DNA of 64,000 nucleotides, from assembly GCA_030537195.1 (NCBI GenBank), contig JAUNOK010000005.1:56170-120169 (forward strand), given 5' to 3'. The position numbers and the translations under genes were made by a program. Source of the DNA: Eubacteriales bacterium (GTDB taxonomy: Bacteria > Bacillota > Clostridia > Lachnospirales > Lachnospiraceae). Within the stretch, counting starts at the first letter, position 1. Every line of letters begins with the position of its first letter. Under the pieces are notes generated by a model that saw only the letters and a list, made by a program, of their open reading frames with translations, did no database searches and was not told the DNA's origin. This document shows positions 1 to 9,730 of this stretch, in pieces.

Positions 1-1
1 T

Positions 2-235
2 AAAGATTCATTTGAAAAGCTGTTCCCTGATGATTTAGAGATGGTTGATGGTAATACAGGGGTAGCTAATAATCTTAAGAATACTGTTATTAAGAATGGC
101 ATATTCACAGAGGCTGATAAGGGTAAAAAAGGCACAGTGGAATATTATTATTCGGACAGAAAAATGGAGAGTCCGGCTGAGATGGAGCATATAAAAAAGC
201 TTCATGAAAGGCTCGAAAGAATGAGACAGATATAG
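2..235 (+). CDS. C-terminal end of a probable glutamate racemase (partial)
   Basis: The reading frame is open from the left edge and ends in TAG after about 77 residues, so only the tail of the protein is visible. The segment VDGNTGVANNLKN followed by GTVEYYYSD resembles the last part of MurI-type racemases, where a D-G-x-x-G-x-A-x-x-L-K helix precedes a short V-E-F/Y strand. It ends in a charged helix, HIKKLHERLERMRQ. No catalytic cysteine lies in the visible part, so the racemase call is a family-pattern guess. The next gene starts 21 bp downstream, so the two could be cotranscribed. Confidence 0.4.
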   Translation, partial: KDSFEKLFPDDLEMVDGNTGVANNLKNTVIKNGIFTEADKGKKGTVEYYYSDRKMESPAEMEHIKKLHERLERMRQI

Positions 236-256
236 AATTACCAGAGGAATATAATT

Positions 257-739
257 ATGGGAAAATCAGACGATAAGACTAATGTATGCAGAGTGCTTGA
301 CCAGAAAAAGGTGCCTTATAAGACACATGTGTGTCCAGATGCAGAAGGATTAAGCGGTGACGAGATAGCTTCTGCTCTTAATGAGAATCCGGCACAGGCA
401 TTTAAGACACTTGTCACAGTTGGCAAGACAGGAAAGAATTATGTATTTGTTGTACCTGTTAATAAAGAACTTGATTTAAAGAAGGCTGCTAAAGCTGTAG
501 GTGAGAAATCAATAGATATGATTAAGTCAAAAGAACTACTGCCACTTACAGGGTATGTGCATGGCGGCTGTTCTCCGATAGGGATGAAGAAGTTCTTCCC
601 TACAACATTCCATGAAACTGCTAAAGATTTTGATACTATAATGTTTAGTGCAGGCAAAATCGGACATCAGGTAGAAGTCAGGCTGTCCGATGTAGATAAA
701 GTTATAAGATATCAGGTTGCTGATATCGTTACAGACTAA
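257..739 (+). CDS. ybaK: YbaK/EbsC-family Cys-tRNA(Pro) deacylase
   Basis: This 160-residue protein has the normal length and pattern of the YbaK/ProX family. Visible motifs are an N-terminal VCRVLDQKKVPYKTHVC, then FKTLVTVGKTG, VPVNKELDLKKAAKA and the diagnostic GYVHGGCSPIGMKK near residues 100-113. Members hydrolyse Cys-tRNA(Pro), a mischarging product of prolyl-tRNA synthetase, in the cytoplasm. The gene lies between the tail of a probable racemase and a FliB-like gene that starts 17 bp after its stop, which suggests cotranscription. The family call is firm; substrate specificity is inferred from the family. Confidence 0.9.
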   Translation: MGKSDDKTNVCRVLDQKKVPYKTHVCPDAEGLSGDEIASALNENPAQAFKTLVTVGKTGKNYVFVVPVNKELDLKKAAKAVGEKSIDMIKSKELLPLTGYVHGGCSPIGMKKFFPTTFHETAKDFDTIMFSAGKIGHQVEVRLSDVDKVIRYQVADIVTD

Positions 740-755
740 GGAGAAGATAAGAATT

Positions 756-1943
756 ATGAAACTCAGAGTTCCATTCTACTATGACCAGTTTCACTGTATA
801 ACATCAGAATGCAAGGATAACTGTTGTGTTGGCGGCTGGGAAATAGATATTGATGATGATACTTATGATTATTATATGAGTCTTGAAGGAGAACTTGGAG
901 ACAGGATAAGATCAGCTATTACCAAGAGTGAAGATGGTTCTAACTGCTTTAAGCTTACAGATGGTCACTGTGGACTTTTAGATGAATGTGGTCTATGTAC
1001 AATACATAAAGAGCTTGGTGCAGAGCATCTGTCTGTTGTGTGCGACCAGTTCCCAAGATATTCTGAATATTATGGGGAAATCAAGGAAAGTGGTATAGGA
1101 CTTGCCTGTGAAGAGGCTGAGAGAATTATATTTTCTGAGAATAAAACATTTACAACTGTATTAAAGCCATGTGATGAAGAATATTCGGAAGATGACGAGT
1201 ATGATAGTTCTTATGCAGTGAAGATATTTAAAGCAAGAGATGAGATATTTAAGATACTTGATATGACAGAGATGTCAATCAATGAAAAACTGGTTGTTAT
1301 ATTAAAATACTGTGCGGTAATGCAGGAATACATTAACAATGATGACTTTGATGGACTTAAGGAGTATGTTAATACATTTGGAAGAAGTGATATTGAACAT
1401 ATTCTTATGGAGATGAATGAAGAGTCGGACAGTGGAGAATTTGAGGATATTGACATACAGGACAGCATAAGAAGTGTTATGTATTCATATGAGGATATGG
1501 AAGTCCTTAATACCAGATGGGAAGATATGCTTTCTGATATGGTTGAGATATTCCATGACAATATGGATAATGAGACATATCAGGAATTAGAAGACGAATT
1601 TATGACAGCTATGCTCGAAAGAGAATATGAGTACAGAAATTTTATAACATATCTTGTGTTCAGATATTTTGCCAAGTCAGTGTATGATTATGACGTTGTT
1701 GGTAAGGCTAAGATGTTCATAACTAATTATCTTATTCTTCGTCAGATGGATATGCTTGTGTGGTACAGAAAACATAAGAAGTTTACTTTTGAGGATAGAA
1801 TTGATACAGTCCATATATTCTCAAGACAGGTTGAGTATTCAGAAGATAATATGGAAGCACTTTACGAGTCATTCCTGTTTGACGAAGTGTTTGAAACCAA
1901 TAACCTTTGTAAGTTGATATGGATTGACAGCACAGCGTTATAG
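756..1943 (+). CDS. FliB-like protein (flagellin lysine-N-methylase family)
   Basis: This 395-residue protein opens with [14 protein letters not shown] and carries closely spaced cysteines ([24 protein letters not shown]), the pattern of YkgJ/FliB-type Fe-S or metal-binding proteins annotated as flagellin lysine-N-methylase. FliB methylates surface lysines of flagellin. The C-terminal part is acidic and helical without obvious motifs. I chose the ATG at 756 over an upstream in-frame start because AAGGAG lies just before it at 738-743. No flagellar genes are nearby, so the substrate is uncertain. The long acidic region makes assignment beyond the cysteine domain tentative. Confidence 0.7.
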   Translation: MKLRVPFYYDQFHCITSECKDNCCVGGWEIDIDDDTYDYYMSLEGELGDRIRSAITKSEDGSNCFKLTDGHCGLLDECGLCTIHKELGAEHLSVVCDQFPRYSEYYGEIKESGIGLACEEAERIIFSENKTFTTVLKPCDEEYSEDDEYDSSYAVKIFKARDEIFKILDMTEMSINEKLVVILKYCAVMQEYINNDDFDGLKEYVNTFGRSDIEHILMEMNEESDSGEFEDIDIQDSIRSVMYSYEDMEVLNTRWEDMLSDMVEIFHDNMDNETYQELEDEFMTAMLEREYEYRNFITYLVFRYFAKSVYDYDVVGKAKMFITNYLILRQMDMLVWYRKHKKFTFEDRIDTVHIFSRQVEYSEDNMEALYESFLFDEVFETNNLCKLIWIDSTAL

Positions 1944-1992
1944 TAATACACTAAAGCTATCATTTAGATATGTTTATAGGAGGCTAAGGTAT

Positions 1993-3000
1993 ATGATTAA
2001 AGAAGCTATTGCAAAGCTTGTTAAGAAAGAAGATTTGACAGCAGAGCAGATGAACGATGTAATGGAAGAGATTATGACAGGAGAAGCCACTGATGCACAG
2101 AAAGCAGCATTTCTTACAGCACTGGCAGCTAAGGGTGAGACTATTGATGAGATTACAGCAGCAGCCAAGGTTTTAAGATCACACTGTGAGAAATTCCTTA
2201 ACGATATGGACGTGCTCGAAATCGTTGGAACAGGTGGAGATGGTTCTAACTCAATCAATATATCAACTTTAGCTTCTATCGTAGTATCAGCAGCAGGAAT
2301 TCCAGTTGCCAAGCATGGTAACAGAGCAGCTTCAAGTAAATGTGGTACAGCAGACTGCTTAGAAGCACTTGGTGTTAAGATAGATGCAGCACCAGCAAGA
2401 ATGGCACAGATTCTTAAGGATATTAATATATGTTTCCTTTTCGCACAGAAATATCATCCAGCTATGAGATTTGTAGGAAGTGTAAGAAAGGAAATCGGAA
2501 TCCGTACATTATTCAATGTACTTGGTCCATTAGCTAACCCTGCAGGAGCTTCTATGCAGCTTTTTGGTGTATATAGTGAAGAACTTGTTGAACCACTTGC
2601 ACATGTATTACATAACTTAGGCTGCAAGAGAGCTATGACAATATATGGAATGGACAGCATAGATGAGATATCATTAAGTGCTGATACTAAGGTCTGCGAG
2701 TTTAAGGGTGATGAGTTTAAGACATACGTTATTAAACCAGAAGATTTCGGATTTACAAGATGTAAGAAAGAAGACCTTGTTGGTGGAGACCCTGCAGTTA
2801 ATGCGCAGATTGCAAGAGATATTCTTGACGGTGCAGAAGGCCCTAAGACAGACGTAGTTCTTCTTAATGCCGGAGCAGCTATATATCTTGCTTCAGATGG
2901 TATCACTATGAAAGAGGGTATCGAGAAAGCAAGAGAAATCATTAAGAGTGGTGCAGCTAAGAAGCAGCTTGAAAGATTTATAGAAGAGACTAATAAGTAA
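1993..3000 (+). CDS. trpD: Anthranilate phosphoribosyltransferase
   Basis: TrpD transfers phosphoribose from PRPP to anthranilate in tryptophan biosynthesis. The 335-residue protein has the PRPP-binding GTGGDG (residues 79-84), [12 protein letters not shown] (107-118) and the conserved [11 protein letters not shown] block. Length is normal for the family. The start at 1993 has AGGAGG at 1980-1985; a longer frame from 1924 would overlap the preceding gene and lacks such a site. No other trp gene is in the window, so this copy is detached from any trp operon. No attenuator or T-box precedes it; it follows the FliB-like gene by 49 bp. Confidence 0.95.
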   Translation: MIKEAIAKLVKKEDLTAEQMNDVMEEIMTGEATDAQKAAFLTALAAKGETIDEITAAAKVLRSHCEKFLNDMDVLEIVGTGGDGSNSINISTLASIVVSAAGIPVAKHGNRAASSKCGTADCLEALGVKIDAAPARMAQILKDINICFLFAQKYHPAMRFVGSVRKEIGIRTLFNVLGPLANPAGASMQLFGVYSEELVEPLAHVLHNLGCKRAMTIYGMDSIDEISLSADTKVCEFKGDEFKTYVIKPEDFGFTRCKKEDLVGGDPAVNAQIARDILDGAEGPKTDVVLLNAGAAIYLASDGITMKEGIEKAREIIKSGAAKKQLERFIEETNK

Positions 3001-3038
3001 TTATTATAATATACTAATGAATTGTGTGTGAGGGATAT

Positions 3039-3908
3039 ATGAGCAAGTATTTAATATATATGGATGTATCTGGAGATATTGATGAAGCTTATGCTAAAGA
3101 GAAAGGTTTAAGATTCGTTCCTATGGAATATTCACTTGGCGAGCAGATGCGTGTCAGTGAAGGTGTCCAGCCAGACGATATAATGAAGAAATTCTATGAC
3201 GGACAAAGAAACGGTGATTTAACTAAGACATCACAGATATCACCTTATATGTATGAAGAATATCTTGACGAAGCATTTAAAGAAGGATACTCAGTATTAT
3301 ATCTGAGCCTTTCAAGCGGTCTTTCATCTACATATCAGTCAGCACTTATGGCTAAGGCTGAACTTAAGGAGAAATACCCTGAACAGGATTTTTATCCAGT
3401 AGACAGCCTTGCAGCGACAGGCGGAATGGGAGTTCTTATCGAGAGAGCAATCCGTAATAAAGAAGCCGGAATGAGCATAGAGGATAATTACAAGGATCTT
3501 GTTGCAGCTACTCATAAGATAAAGCATTATTTTATGGTTCAGGACCTTATGTATCTTAAGAGGGGCGGAAGAGTAAGTGCAACAACAGCAGTTGTTGGAA
3601 CTATGCTTAATGTGAAGCCTATCTTAGAGATTAATGAAGAAGGAAAGCTTATAACAATTGCCAAGAAGAGAGGTAATAAAGCTGCAATATCAGGTCTTGT
3701 AGATTACTTTAAAGAGCATTTTGATGATTCATTAAAGGAAGATGTTGTCTATGTAATTGATGCGGATATTAAGGAACTTGGTGATTCCCTTGCTGACACA
3801 GTTAAGCAGTTATATCCTGATATCACAGTAAGAAGAAGTACACTTTCACCAATAATCGGTGCACATACAGGTCCTGGAATGGTTGCTGTATGCTTTATGG
3901 GAAAGTAA
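3039..3908 (+). CDS. DegV family fatty-acid-binding protein
   Basis: DegV proteins bind long-chain fatty acids and, in Firmicutes, supply them to fatty-acid kinase (FakB role). The 289-residue protein shows SQISPYMYEEYL, the helix-start YLSLSSGLSSTYQSA, the hinge DSLAATGGMG, LKRGGRVS and the C-terminal IGAHTGPGMV. All are standard DegV landmarks. A GTG at 3024 is in frame, but the ATG at 3039 is better placed behind GAGGG at 3030-3034. It follows trpD by 38 bp and ends at a bidirectional terminator. The ligand is inferred from the family only. Confidence 0.9.
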   Translation: MSKYLIYMDVSGDIDEAYAKEKGLRFVPMEYSLGEQMRVSEGVQPDDIMKKFYDGQRNGDLTKTSQISPYMYEEYLDEAFKEGYSVLYLSLSSGLSSTYQSALMAKAELKEKYPEQDFYPVDSLAATGGMGVLIERAIRNKEAGMSIEDNYKDLVAATHKIKHYFMVQDLMYLKRGGRVSATTAVVGTMLNVKPILEINEEGKLITIAKKRGNKAAISGLVDYFKEHFDDSLKEDVVYVIDADIKELGDSLADTVKQLYPDITVRRSTLSPIIGAHTGPGMVAVCFMGK

Positions 3909-3946
3909 TCAGCAGAATCTTAACTGAATAGTCTGGCACGTAATAA

Positions 3947-3980
3947 AACCCCTGTCGCATTAGCGGCAGGGGTTAATTGT
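3947..3980. terminator. Bidirectional intrinsic terminator between DegV and asnB
   Basis: AACCCCTGTCGC (3947-3958) pairs with GCGGCAGGGGTT (3963-3974) through one G-U, giving a 12-bp stem with an ATTA loop. T-rich sequence follows on both strands, which fits a shared terminator for the converging genes. Confidence 0.9.
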
Positions 3981-3994
3981 TGTTATAAAAGAAA

Positions 3995-5839
3995 TTAAGC
4001 AGCTTCTTTTACTCCGTTACCGAAGAAATCTTCATACCATACAAGGAACATGTAGATAGTCCATATCTTACGTGAATTATCCGCCTTGCCTTCTTTGTGG
4101 TCATCAAGATATTTAACAATCTCATCAGTGTTAAAATACTTCTTGGCAGCTTCACTTGTGAAAGCTTTCTTAATCATATTGTAGTACTTTTCATCCTTGA
4201 GCCAGATTCTGATAGGAACAGGGAAGCCAAGCTTCTTCTTCTCAGCAACCATATCTGGAAGATGTCTGTGAGCAGCCTGTCTCATGGCATACTTGGTATT
4301 GCTCTTGTTAACCTTGTACTTAGTTGGAATAGTACGGGCAACATTGAACACTTCCTTATCAAGGAATGGAACCCTTACCTCGAGAGAGTGAGCCATACTC
4401 ATCTTATCAGCTTTTAGTAAGATATCACCAATAAGCCAGAAATTAATATCAATATACTGCATCTTGGTAACATCATCCTTATCAGCAACCTTGTCATAGA
4501 AAGGCTTTGTAAGTTCCTTATGGTCATACTTGCCAGTAGGATTCTTTAATATCTTTGCACGCTCTTTTTCGTTGAACATGAAAGCGTTACCAATAAATCT
4601 TTCTTCTACAGTTTTGCTTGCTCTGTTTAAGAAGCTCTTGCCCTTGAACTTGAATGGGATAGCATTGGCAATATTGGCAAGTCCTTTTCTTAATCCCTTA
4701 GGAAGCTTCTGGAATTCTGCAAGATCAAGTGGTTCTCTGTAAATGTTATATCCACCGAAGAATTCATCAGCGCCTTCACCTGACATGGCAACCTTTACAT
4801 GCTTGGCTGCTGTCTGACTTACAAAGTAAAGAGCAATGGCAGCAGGATCAGCTAAAGGCTCATCCATATGGTACTGAATCTTAGGAATTGCAGCCCAGTA
4901 TTCTTCACTTGAAACAAGTTTAGAGTAATTATCAATCTTAATCTTGTCAGATAAAGCTTTGGCATAGTCAATCTCGTTATATTTCTCATAGTCAAATCCG
5001 ACAGTAAATGTCTTATCGCCATTAAATGTGGCAGCAACATAGCTTGAGTCAACACCGCTTGAAAGGAATGATCCGACTTCAACATCACTAATCTTATGGT
5101 GTTCAACTGAATCATGCATAACATTATCAATTTCATCAACAAATTCATCTAAAGACTTACTCTCATCAGCGTCAAATGTAGGCTCCCAGTATCTTTCAAT
5201 ATTAAGCTCACCCTTGTGGAAAGTGAAGCAGTGTCCAGGCATTAACTTAAAGATACCTTTGAAAAATGTTTCATCAAGTACTGAGTACTGGAATGTAAGA
5301 TAATTCTCAAGTGCAACAGGATTAACTTCTTTCTTATAAGCAGGGTGCTCTAAGATACTCTTAATCTCTGAACCATATATCATATTGCCATCTGCAACAG
5401 TGTAGTAGAAAGGTTTGATTCCAAAAAAGTCTCTTGCTCCGAAAAGAGTTTCTTTCTCGCTGTCCCAGATAACAAATGCAAACATTCCACGAAGCTTGTT
5501 AAGCATATCCTTGCCATATTCCTCGTAAGAGTGAATAAGAACTTCGGTATCGGAATTGTTAGCGAATACATGACCTTTCTCAATAAGATCTTTTCTTAAA
5601 TCCTGATAGTTATATATCTCACCATTAAATGTTATTACTATCTTCTTATTTTCGTTAAACATAGGCTGGCTTCCGTTATCAAGATCTATGATAGAAAGTC
5701 TTCGAAAGCCCATGTACGCTTTATCATCAATGTATTTACCAGCACTGTCAGGGCCTCTGTGAATAATTTTGTTCATCATGCGTTCAAGAACAGCATCACC
5801 ATCAGCCAAGTATCCAGTAAAACCTGCAAATCCACACAT
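3995..5839 (-). CDS. asnB: Asparagine synthase (glutamine-hydrolysing), AsnB type
   Basis: The enzyme converts aspartate, glutamine and ATP to asparagine. The 614-residue protein begins MCGFAG, giving the Ntn nucleophile Cys2. The N-terminal half is the class II glutaminase (RRLSIIDL, FNGEIYNY). The synthetase half carries the PPi-loop variant FLSSGVDSSYVA and EGADEFFGGY. It is somewhat longer than the E. coli enzyme. The minus-strand start has GGAGG about 8 bp upstream. It diverges from icd across a 182-bp region with promoters on both strands and a TGCACA-type inverted repeat in the asnB leader. Confidence 0.95.
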   Translation of the reverse strand: MCGFAGFTGYLADGDAVLERMMNKIIHRGPDSAGKYIDDKAYMGFRRLSIIDLDNGSQPMFNENKKIVITFNGEIYNYQDLRKDLIEKGHVFANNSDTEVLIHSYEEYGKDMLNKLRGMFAFVIWDSEKETLFGARDFFGIKPFYYTVADGNMIYGSEIKSILEHPAYKKEVNPVALENYLTFQYSVLDETFFKGIFKLMPGHCFTFHKGELNIERYWEPTFDADESKSLDEFVDEIDNVMHDSVEHHKISDVEVGSFLSSGVDSSYVAATFNGDKTFTVGFDYEKYNEIDYAKALSDKIKIDNYSKLVSSEEYWAAIPKIQYHMDEPLADPAAIALYFVSQTAAKHVKVAMSGEGADEFFGGYNIYREPLDLAEFQKLPKGLRKGLANIANAIPFKFKGKSFLNRASKTVEERFIGNAFMFNEKERAKILKNPTGKYDHKELTKPFYDKVADKDDVTKMQYIDINFWLIGDILLKADKMSMAHSLEVRVPFLDKEVFNVARTIPTKYKVNKSNTKYAMRQAAHRHLPDMVAEKKKLGFPVPIRIWLKDEKYYNMIKKAFTSEAAKKYFNTDEIVKYLDDHKEGKADNSRKIWTIYMFLVWYEDFFGNGVKEAA

Positions 5840-5864
5840 GTATCTGTACCTCCATAATTATGAC

Positions 5865-5879
5865 TGCACAATCTGTGCA
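5865..5879. promoter_or_regulatory. Inverted repeat TGCACA-N3-TGTGCA in the asnB leader
   Basis: A perfect 6-bp inverted repeat with a 3-bp centre lies 26 bp upstream of the asnB start and downstream of its predicted promoter. It could be a repressor operator or a small RNA hairpin. The binding protein is unknown. Confidence 0.35.
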
Positions 5880-5912
5880 TTGTTAAATGTAGTGTGTAAA
5901 AATTACTTATGA

Positions 5913-5941
5913 ATTATAACAAAGTAATCAGGCTAATACAA
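5913..5941 (-). promoter_or_regulatory. Predicted sigma-A promoter of asnB
   Basis: Read on the minus strand, TTGTAT (5941-5936) and TATAAT (5918-5913) are separated by 17 bp, which gives a transcript leader of about 65 nt. Confidence 0.6.
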
Positions 5942-5952
5942 GTCAGTTTCTG

Positions 5953-5981
5953 TTTACAAAACATTTGAAATAAATTATAAT
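5953..5981 (+). promoter_or_regulatory. Predicted sigma-A promoter of icd
   Basis: TTTACA (5953-5958) and a perfect TATAAT (5976-5981) are 17 bp apart, 40 bp upstream of the icd start. Confidence 0.65.
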
Positions 5982-6021
5982 AATTAATCGGGTAAGAAAA
6001 AGAAAGAGAGGTTCTTTTATT

Positions 6022-7230
6022 ATGGAAAAAATCAAGATGACAACTCCACTTGTAGAGATGGATGGAGATGAGATGACAAGAGTATTGTGGAAGCTTATCA
6101 AGGACGAGCTGCTTACACCTTTTATTGATCTTAACACAGAATACTATGATTTAGGTCTTGTACATAGAAACGAGACTAATGATCAGGTAACAATAGATTC
6201 AGCAGAAGCTACTAAGAAGTATGGTGTTGCCGTTAAGTGTGCAACAATTACTCCTAATGCAGCAAGAATGACAGAGTACAACCTTAAGGAGATGTACAAG
6301 AGTCCTAACGGAACAATCAGAGCAATGCTTGATGGTACTGTATTCAGAGCGCCTATCATTGTTAAGGGTATTGAGCCATATGTTAAGACATGGAAGAAGC
6401 CTATTACAATTGCAAGACATGCATACGGTGATGTATATAAGGCATCTGAGATGAAGGTTCCTGAGGCTGGTAAGGCTGAACTTGTATTCACTAATGAAGC
6501 TGGGGAGGAGACAAGAGAGCTTATCCATAATTTCAAGGGAGCAGGTGTTCTTCAGGGAATGCACAACCTTAATGATTCTATTGAAAGCTTTGCAAGAAGC
6601 TGCTTTAACTTTGCACTTGAGACAAAGCAGGATCTCTGGTTTGCAACTAAGGATACAATTTCTAAGAAGTATGACCATACATTCAAGGATATATTCCAGG
6701 AGATATTCGATGCTGAGTATAAGACTAAGTTCGAAGAAGCTGGTATAACATACTTCTATACACTTATCGATGATGCAGTAGCAAGAGTTATCCGTTCAGA
6801 GGGTGGATATATCTGGGCATGCAAGAACTACGACGGAGATGTTATGAGTGATATGGTAGCCACAGCATTTGGTTCACTTTCAATGATGACTTCTGTTCTT
6901 GTATCACCTCATGGATACTATGAGTATGAAGCTGCTCATGGAACAGTGCAGAGACATTATTATAAGCATCTTAAGGGTGAAGAGACATCTACTAACCCTA
7001 TTGCAACTATATTTGCATGGACAGGCGCTTTAAGAAAGAGAGGAGAGCTTGATAACATTCCTGAGCTTGGAAAGTTTGCTGATACTCTTGAGCGTGCATG
7101 CATTAAGACTATTGAAGATGGAAAGATGACTAAGGATCTTGCTCTTATTACAACAATGGAAAACCCTGTAACACTTAATACACAGGATTTCATCAGTGCA
7201 ATAAGACAGACTCTGGAGGGACTTCTTTAA
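6022..7230 (+). CDS. icd: NADP-dependent isocitrate dehydrogenase, eukaryotic-like subfamily
   Basis: The enzyme oxidatively decarboxylates isocitrate to 2-oxoglutarate. The 402-residue sequence follows the IDH1/IDH2-type subfamily rather than the E. coli type: [14 protein letters not shown] at the N terminus, [10 protein letters not shown], the substrate loop [16 protein letters not shown], and [20 protein letters not shown] at 6006-6011 precedes the start. It stands alone between its own promoter and a small membrane-protein gene; no citrate synthase or aconitase is in the window. In an anaerobe it probably makes glutamate precursors and NADPH (inference). Confidence 0.95.
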   Translation: MEKIKMTTPLVEMDGDEMTRVLWKLIKDELLTPFIDLNTEYYDLGLVHRNETNDQVTIDSAEATKKYGVAVKCATITPNAARMTEYNLKEMYKSPNGTIRAMLDGTVFRAPIIVKGIEPYVKTWKKPITIARHAYGDVYKASEMKVPEAGKAELVFTNEAGEETRELIHNFKGAGVLQGMHNLNDSIESFARSCFNFALETKQDLWFATKDTISKKYDHTFKDIFQEIFDAEYKTKFEEAGITYFYTLIDDAVARVIRSEGGYIWACKNYDGDVMSDMVATAFGSLSMMTSVLVSPHGYYEYEAAHGTVQRHYYKHLKGEETSTNPIATIFAWTGALRKRGELDNIPELGKFADTLERACIKTIEDGKMTKDLALITTMENPVTLNTQDFISAIRQTLEGLL

Positions 7231-7271
7231 TTAGAAGTCTCTGGATTTCCATTTAATGATGGAGGGGCATT

Positions 7272-7865
7272 ATGTCACATTTAATGGGTATAACATTCAG
7301 AAGCATGAATATAAGCCAGCTTGTTATATGGTTTTTTATATACAGCTTTCTTGGATGGTGTATGGAATGTGTAGTTATCAGAAAGCAGCTTGGATACTGG
7401 GAAAACAGAGGCTTTGCAAAGCTGCCGTTCTGTGTAATATACGGATTTGGAACACTAATTGCTTTTAATATTTTTAAACCTATAGAGCATAATTATATTG
7501 CACTTTATGTATTTGGATGTATATGTGCTACAGCATTTGAGTATCTTACAGCACAGGTTATGTTAAAGCTGTTTGGTGAAGTGTGGTGGAATTATGATCA
7601 TCTTAAGTTTAATTACAAAGGCATCATATGCTTACAGTCAACACTTGCCTGGGGCTTTGTTGCCGTATTTATATTCGGATTTTTGAATAAATTTGTGGAG
7701 CGTTTTGTATTCTCAATCGATTACAGGATTGCCAGTGTTATGGCAATGATTCTTGTCTTTTCATATACAGCAGATTTTATGCACAGCTTTTCGGAAAGTA
7801 TTGATCTGCAGAATATGGATATCAAAGCGGAGATGAGAAGGTTTATTAAGATGTTTCACAGATAA
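7272..7865 (+). CDS. CmpB-type integral membrane protein (putative ABC transporter permease family)
   Basis: This 197-residue protein has about five hydrophobic segments. It carries family landmarks SFLGWCMECVVIRKQLGYWENRG near the N terminus, LPFCVIYGFGT, and VWWNYDH followed by ICLQSTLAWG. This matches the Firmicutes family often labelled putative ABC transporter type IV/CmpB (PF06541). No ATPase or substrate-binding gene is adjacent, so the transporter label rests on family naming alone. GGAGGGG at 7261-7267 precedes the start. The gene sits 41 bp after icd and 37 bp before a GDPD gene. Confidence 0.7.
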   Translation: MSHLMGITFRSMNISQLVIWFFIYSFLGWCMECVVIRKQLGYWENRGFAKLPFCVIYGFGTLIAFNIFKPIEHNYIALYVFGCICATAFEYLTAQVMLKLFGEVWWNYDHLKFNYKGIICLQSTLAWGFVAVFIFGFLNKFVERFVFSIDYRIASVMAMILVFSYTADFMHSFSESIDLQNMDIKAEMRRFIKMFHR

Positions 7866-7902
7866 GCAGCATCTTATTGACAATTGATTCGGGGATAACT
7901 AT

Positions 7903-9714
7903 ATGATTTTTAAAAAAATACGAAACAATTTTAGTCTTTTGATTGATAGCAGCAGGCATGTATGGACATTTGAACTGGCATACAAGCTTGTTGCTTTTGC
8001 TGTTATATTCCCGATTGTTTTACTGGCAATTAATTCACTTATGAAGATAGCAGGAGTGAATTATCTTACTAACGAATATATTCATAGGGCGATGACTCAC
8101 CCGATTGTTATATTTGCTATTTTTCTCGCAATGTGTGCGTTTGTGCTTTATTGCACTTACGAGATGACATATCTTTCAGTATGTTTTGAGACAAAGAGAA
8201 CATCATGTAATGCATCTATTGTTGATATATTTTATAACTCTTATAAGGTGTTTAAGAGAGTTTTCAAACCAAGACATGTTGGCTTGAGTATATTTTATTT
8301 CATATCAATTCTGGCTTCCAATGTAACTGTATGGTTTAATGTATTATACAGCGAGACTAATACTAATTTAATTAAAATGTATGTGCTTAGGAATCACTGG
8401 TATATTAAGGCTGCGGTTATTCTTGTGTTTGTAATCATATATGCAGTTGTAATTCCGGGAATATATGCAATGAATATATGCATGATGGAAGGACTTGGAT
8501 TTCGGGAAGCGTATAAGAAAAGTGCCCGTATGGTTAAGAAACATCCATTGGGAACAATATCGGCACTTGTTGTGTACAATCTGGTTATGCTTGCGATTAT
8601 AGGAATAACATATATGCTTATATCAGTATTTCTTGTTGCAGGTGTAAAGCTGCTTAATATGGCATATCTTGGTAATGCTATTTTTTTATCAGCTTTAAGA
8701 ACGGAGCGATTAATTATTAAATGTATTCTTGTATGTGTAGCAATACCACTGTCTTTTTCAGCTATTTCACATATGTATTACAGATATACAGATATAGATG
8801 ATATTACATTTGAATTTATAGATATACAGGAAGGACCTGCCAGGAGAAGAAAGATAATATATAGTATTGTTATAGCTATTGCTGTTATAGCAGATGCATT
8901 TTATCTAATAATGACATTTAACAATAATCCATTCGAAAATGTAGCTATATTTCATGAAACAAAAGTTATGGCACACAGGGGTGCTTCAACGGATACGCCG
9001 GAGAATACAATGGCAGCATTTCAGAAGGCTATAGATGATATGGCAGATTATATTGAACTGGATGTGCAGCTTACAAGTGATGGGGAAGTCATTGTGATGC
9101 ATGATTCTAATGCATACCGCACTACTGGTGTGGATGAAAATATTGCTAATATGACTTATAGAGAAGTAAGAAGACTGGATGCAGGTTCATGGTATTCAGA
9201 CGAATACAAAGGAGAAAAAGTTCCAAGTTTAAGGGAAGTACTGGAGTTTACTCAGGGAAAGATAAAACTGAACATTGAATTAAAACCGTCTGATAATGGA
9301 GAAACACTTGCAAAGAAAACGGTAGCTCTCATTGAAAAATATAATATGGCTGAAGATTGTGTAATAACATCATTTAGCAGTTCAGCGTTATTGGCAGTGA
9401 AATCATGCAATGAAAACATTAAAGTTGGTTATATATTATCAGCAGCATATGGTGATTATTATGAGATGAAGAATATAGATTTTTTCAGCGTTAATGCGGC
9501 ATTTTTATCAAAGAGAACAATAGACGCAATTCACAATTCAGGTAAACAGGTGTATGCATGGACAGTTAATAATAAAGATTCTATCAAGAACCTTACTAAT
9601 AAAGGTGTTGACGGTGTAATCACAGATAATCCGGTTCTTGCAAGGGAAACAATCTATTCAAGAGATACATCGGAAACTATTATTAATATGATAAGGTATG
9701 TATTTAATCAGTAG
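7903..9714 (+). CDS. Membrane-anchored glycerophosphodiester phosphodiesterase
   Basis: This 603-residue protein has two parts. Residues 1 to about 340 hold several transmembrane helices of the GDPD membrane-domain type. The C-terminal 250 residues are a complete GDPD catalytic domain: HRGASTDTPENT (His358), IELDVQLTSDGEVIVMHD, and KLNIELKP. It should hydrolyse glycerophosphodiesters or lipoteichoic-acid-like polyglycerolphosphate, with the catalytic domain at the membrane. Side and substrate are not readable from sequence. The ptsI gene starts 17 bp after it. Confidence 0.92.
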   Translation: MIFKKIRNNFSLLIDSSRHVWTFELAYKLVAFAVIFPIVLLAINSLMKIAGVNYLTNEYIHRAMTHPIVIFAIFLAMCAFVLYCTYEMTYLSVCFETKRTSCNASIVDIFYNSYKVFKRVFKPRHVGLSIFYFISILASNVTVWFNVLYSETNTNLIKMYVLRNHWYIKAAVILVFVIIYAVVIPGIYAMNICMMEGLGFREAYKKSARMVKKHPLGTISALVVYNLVMLAIIGITYMLISVFLVAGVKLLNMAYLGNAIFLSALRTERLIIKCILVCVAIPLSFSAISHMYYRYTDIDDITFEFIDIQEGPARRRKIIYSIVIAIAVIADAFYLIMTFNNNPFENVAIFHETKVMAHRGASTDTPENTMAAFQKAIDDMADYIELDVQLTSDGEVIVMHDSNAYRTTGVDENIANMTYREVRRLDAGSWYSDEYKGEKVPSLREVLEFTQGKIKLNIELKPSDNGETLAKKTVALIEKYNMAEDCVITSFSSSALLAVKSCNENIKVGYILSAAYGDYYEMKNIDFFSVNAAFLSKRTIDAIHNSGKQVYAWTVNNKDSIKNLTNKGVDGVITDNPVLARETIYSRDTSETIINMIRYVFNQ

Positions 9715-9730
9715 AATGGGGGGTGTTTGT

